DNA of 64,000 nucleotides from Xenopus tropicalis (taxonomy: Eukaryota; Chordata; Amphibia; Anura; Pipidae), in the NCBI RefSeq assembly GCF_000004195.4, contig NC_030678.2:135967047-136031046 (forward strand). Direction: 5' to 3'. Under the pieces are notes generated by a model. The model made no database searches and had not been told where the DNA came from. It was given only the letters and a program-made list of their open reading frames with translations. The position numbers were made by a program, and so were the translations under genes. Of the stretch, positions 62,607 to 64,000 are shown in pieces. Positions within the stretch are counted from its first letter, which is position 1; every line of letters starts with the position of its first letter.

Positions 62607-63103
62607 GGAGTTGATGTGCTGATGGTTTCATACCTGCTCATATGATACTGGTGCCTGTTTCTGGTTTGATAATTCCATGATTGTGCTGAGGTCAGTGCGT
62701 AGGTCTGTCTTACATCCAATCAGGAGTATTCTTGTGTTAGGGCAATAGTCTGTGATCTCCGATTTCCACTGCAAGGAGAACAGTAAAATTGAGACAAAAT
62801 ACATTACTTCCCTTTACAACACTTTATTTAATTGGGACAAGAATACAGCCTTTGAACTGTCAGAGGTGGTATCTTAAAGAAAAACTTAGAAATGGCCCAG
62901 ACTAAAATGTGGTTGAATCGTAACATAGCAGTGTATGGCCAAAACCACTTTGTTCTACCACTTCCATTTGCAATAAAAACAAAAGGGGCTCACCTTTTTC
63001 ATAGCACTATCCAGACTTTCTGGCCGACTGACATCAAAACAGAGCAGCACTGCATCAGAGTCACTGTAGCACAGAGGCCGCACATTATCATAATAGGGAG
63101 AAC
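61740..63103 (-). CDS. RND1: RND1, atypical Rho-family GTPase, C-terminal part
   Basis: Three exons (63103-62994, 62768-62634, 61985-61740) join in frame and encode residues 71-232 plus the TAG at 61740-61742. The numbering assumes a 232-residue protein, as in human. Rnd proteins bind GTP permanently and oppose RhoA through p190RhoGAP; they also bind plexins. The residue at the position of catalytic Gln61 of Ras is Ser71 (the exon starts after a split Gly, then SPYYD), which explains lack of hydrolysis. The G4 motif is CKTD (125-128) and the G5 motif CSAF (167-170). The C-terminus is basic ([12 protein letters not shown]) and ends KAKSCCLM, a CAAX box favouring farnesylation. Switch I, the P-loop and the start codon lie beyond the window. 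Confidence 0.95.
62582..62606. repeat. Poly(A) run of 25
   Basis: Uninterrupted A-run in an RND1 intron, 27 bp from the exon donor. Confidence 0.95.
62634..62768 (-). CDS. RND1: RND1 exon, second from last
   Basis: 45 codons, residues 107-151, [20 protein letters not shown] onward to APVSYEQ. It carries the G4 motif. The donor is GTATGA. Confidence 0.95.
62994..63103 (-). CDS. RND1: RND1 exon, third from last
   Basis: Completes Gly70 and encodes 71-106, [20 protein letters not shown] onward to DSAMKK (switch II and the following strand). The donor is GTGAGC. Confidence 0.95.
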
Positions 63104-64000
63104 CTAAAAAGAGAGTTGGGGGTGTTAGATGTAGAAGTCTGACAGCCTGTAAAGGTCATTTCAAGGACCGACTGTGACAAAAACATTCCTGTAAACTCTA
63201 AATTGATCTCTATTGAAAGGCATTAAATATTGCATTGTGCATAGACTGGAAGTCATTAGCGCACACTTCCTGCGGTTCCTTAGTACAGCCAATTAATTGC
63301 TTCTCTCCTGTCAAGTAAGCCTTTAAGTCGCTCTTACAAGTACAATATGCTTACTGTTTATATCCTGTGGATTAGAGTTGGCCAAGTGCCATGGTACTGG
63401 CAATTAACTATGTACATTAAAGTTTTATGCTATATTTTCATGCCCATGACTATACATACATTTATACACGTTATTTATGAATATTCTGTTTTATGAGCAA
63501 TAATTCCTTGAAGCGATATTTTCCTCTATGTTATTTTGGTGCAACAAAGATAATAAATTACTATACATTTAGCATTAGCAGCACATAGAATGTAAAGGTG
63601 GCCATACATCGTAACATTTTGTCCTTCTCAAGTGACCAATAGAATCAAAATTCACTCTAGCCATCTATGAATAACAACTATATAAAATGATTTCACATTG
63701 ACACTTATTTTTGTACTATTGTGTGCAAGGCCCATGAGATACACAGCACAGCTTTTCATGAGCCTTGAAAGAGTTAAAATGACAACTGGTGTTACACATA
63801 ATGCACAAGTTGGCCAATTGTATCCAGAGTGTCTGCAGTGGTAAAGGACCCTTATTCCATGGCCCGCCGCTGTTTAAATGGGCATAGCTGCCTCTCAGTC
63901 TCATAAGTGGTTAGGGACACATTACAAGTGCACCTGAAAATGGAGAGCTGACAGCTGCTCACAGAGAGCTTGCCACTAGAGAGCCAGTGTGCAGCAGCTT
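63104..64000 (-). other. RND1: RND1 intron (partial)
   Basis: No upstream RND1 exon is found. A family N repeat fragment (AAAGGTGGCCATACATCG) lies at 63594-63660. Confidence 0.7.

Overview
The window is vertebrate genomic DNA, almost certainly from a frog of the genus Xenopus. Three intron-split vertebrate genes are present in the order and orientation CACNB3(+), DDX23(-), RND1(-), which is the order known from human 12q13. The space between and inside them is crowded with short inverted-repeat transposons of types typical of Xenopus, mainly TTAA-flanked elements whose ends begin TTAAAGG (the T2/Kolobok-like type). I cannot separate X. tropicalis from X. laevis by eye. No prokaryotic features, CRISPR array, rRNA or tRNA gene is visible. 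Layout: 1-5965 holds the last three coding exons (189 residues) and 3' UTR of CACNB3. 5966-17520 lies between the convergent ends of CACNB3 and DDX23 and holds repeats plus two facing poly(A) hexamers near 12.8-12.97 kb. 17567-36760 is a complete DDX23 on the minus strand: 16 coding exons that join in frame to an 806-residue U5 snRNP DEAD-box helicase, plus a non-coding exon 1 at a promoter carrying three ZNF143-like sites. 36900-60850 is about 24 kb of repeat-rich intergenic DNA with nested DNA transposons, five hAT-like copies or fragments and a 5'-truncated L2/CR1-type LINE. 60855-63103 is the 3' UTR and last three coding exons of RND1; its first exons lie beyond the window. The genes do not form one pathway: CACNB3 is a voltage-gated calcium-channel subunit, DDX23 a spliceosomal helicase and RND1 an atypical Rho GTPase. 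No clearly new cellular system is seen. The most unusual structure is in the mobile DNA. A 3-bp-TSD inverted-repeat element has copies whose two arms carry the same number of 41-bp minisatellite units (4+4 in one copy, 3+3 in another), mirror-symmetrically. Several insertions can be read together with their unoccupied target sites elsewhere in the same window, which gives a relative chronology of insertion.
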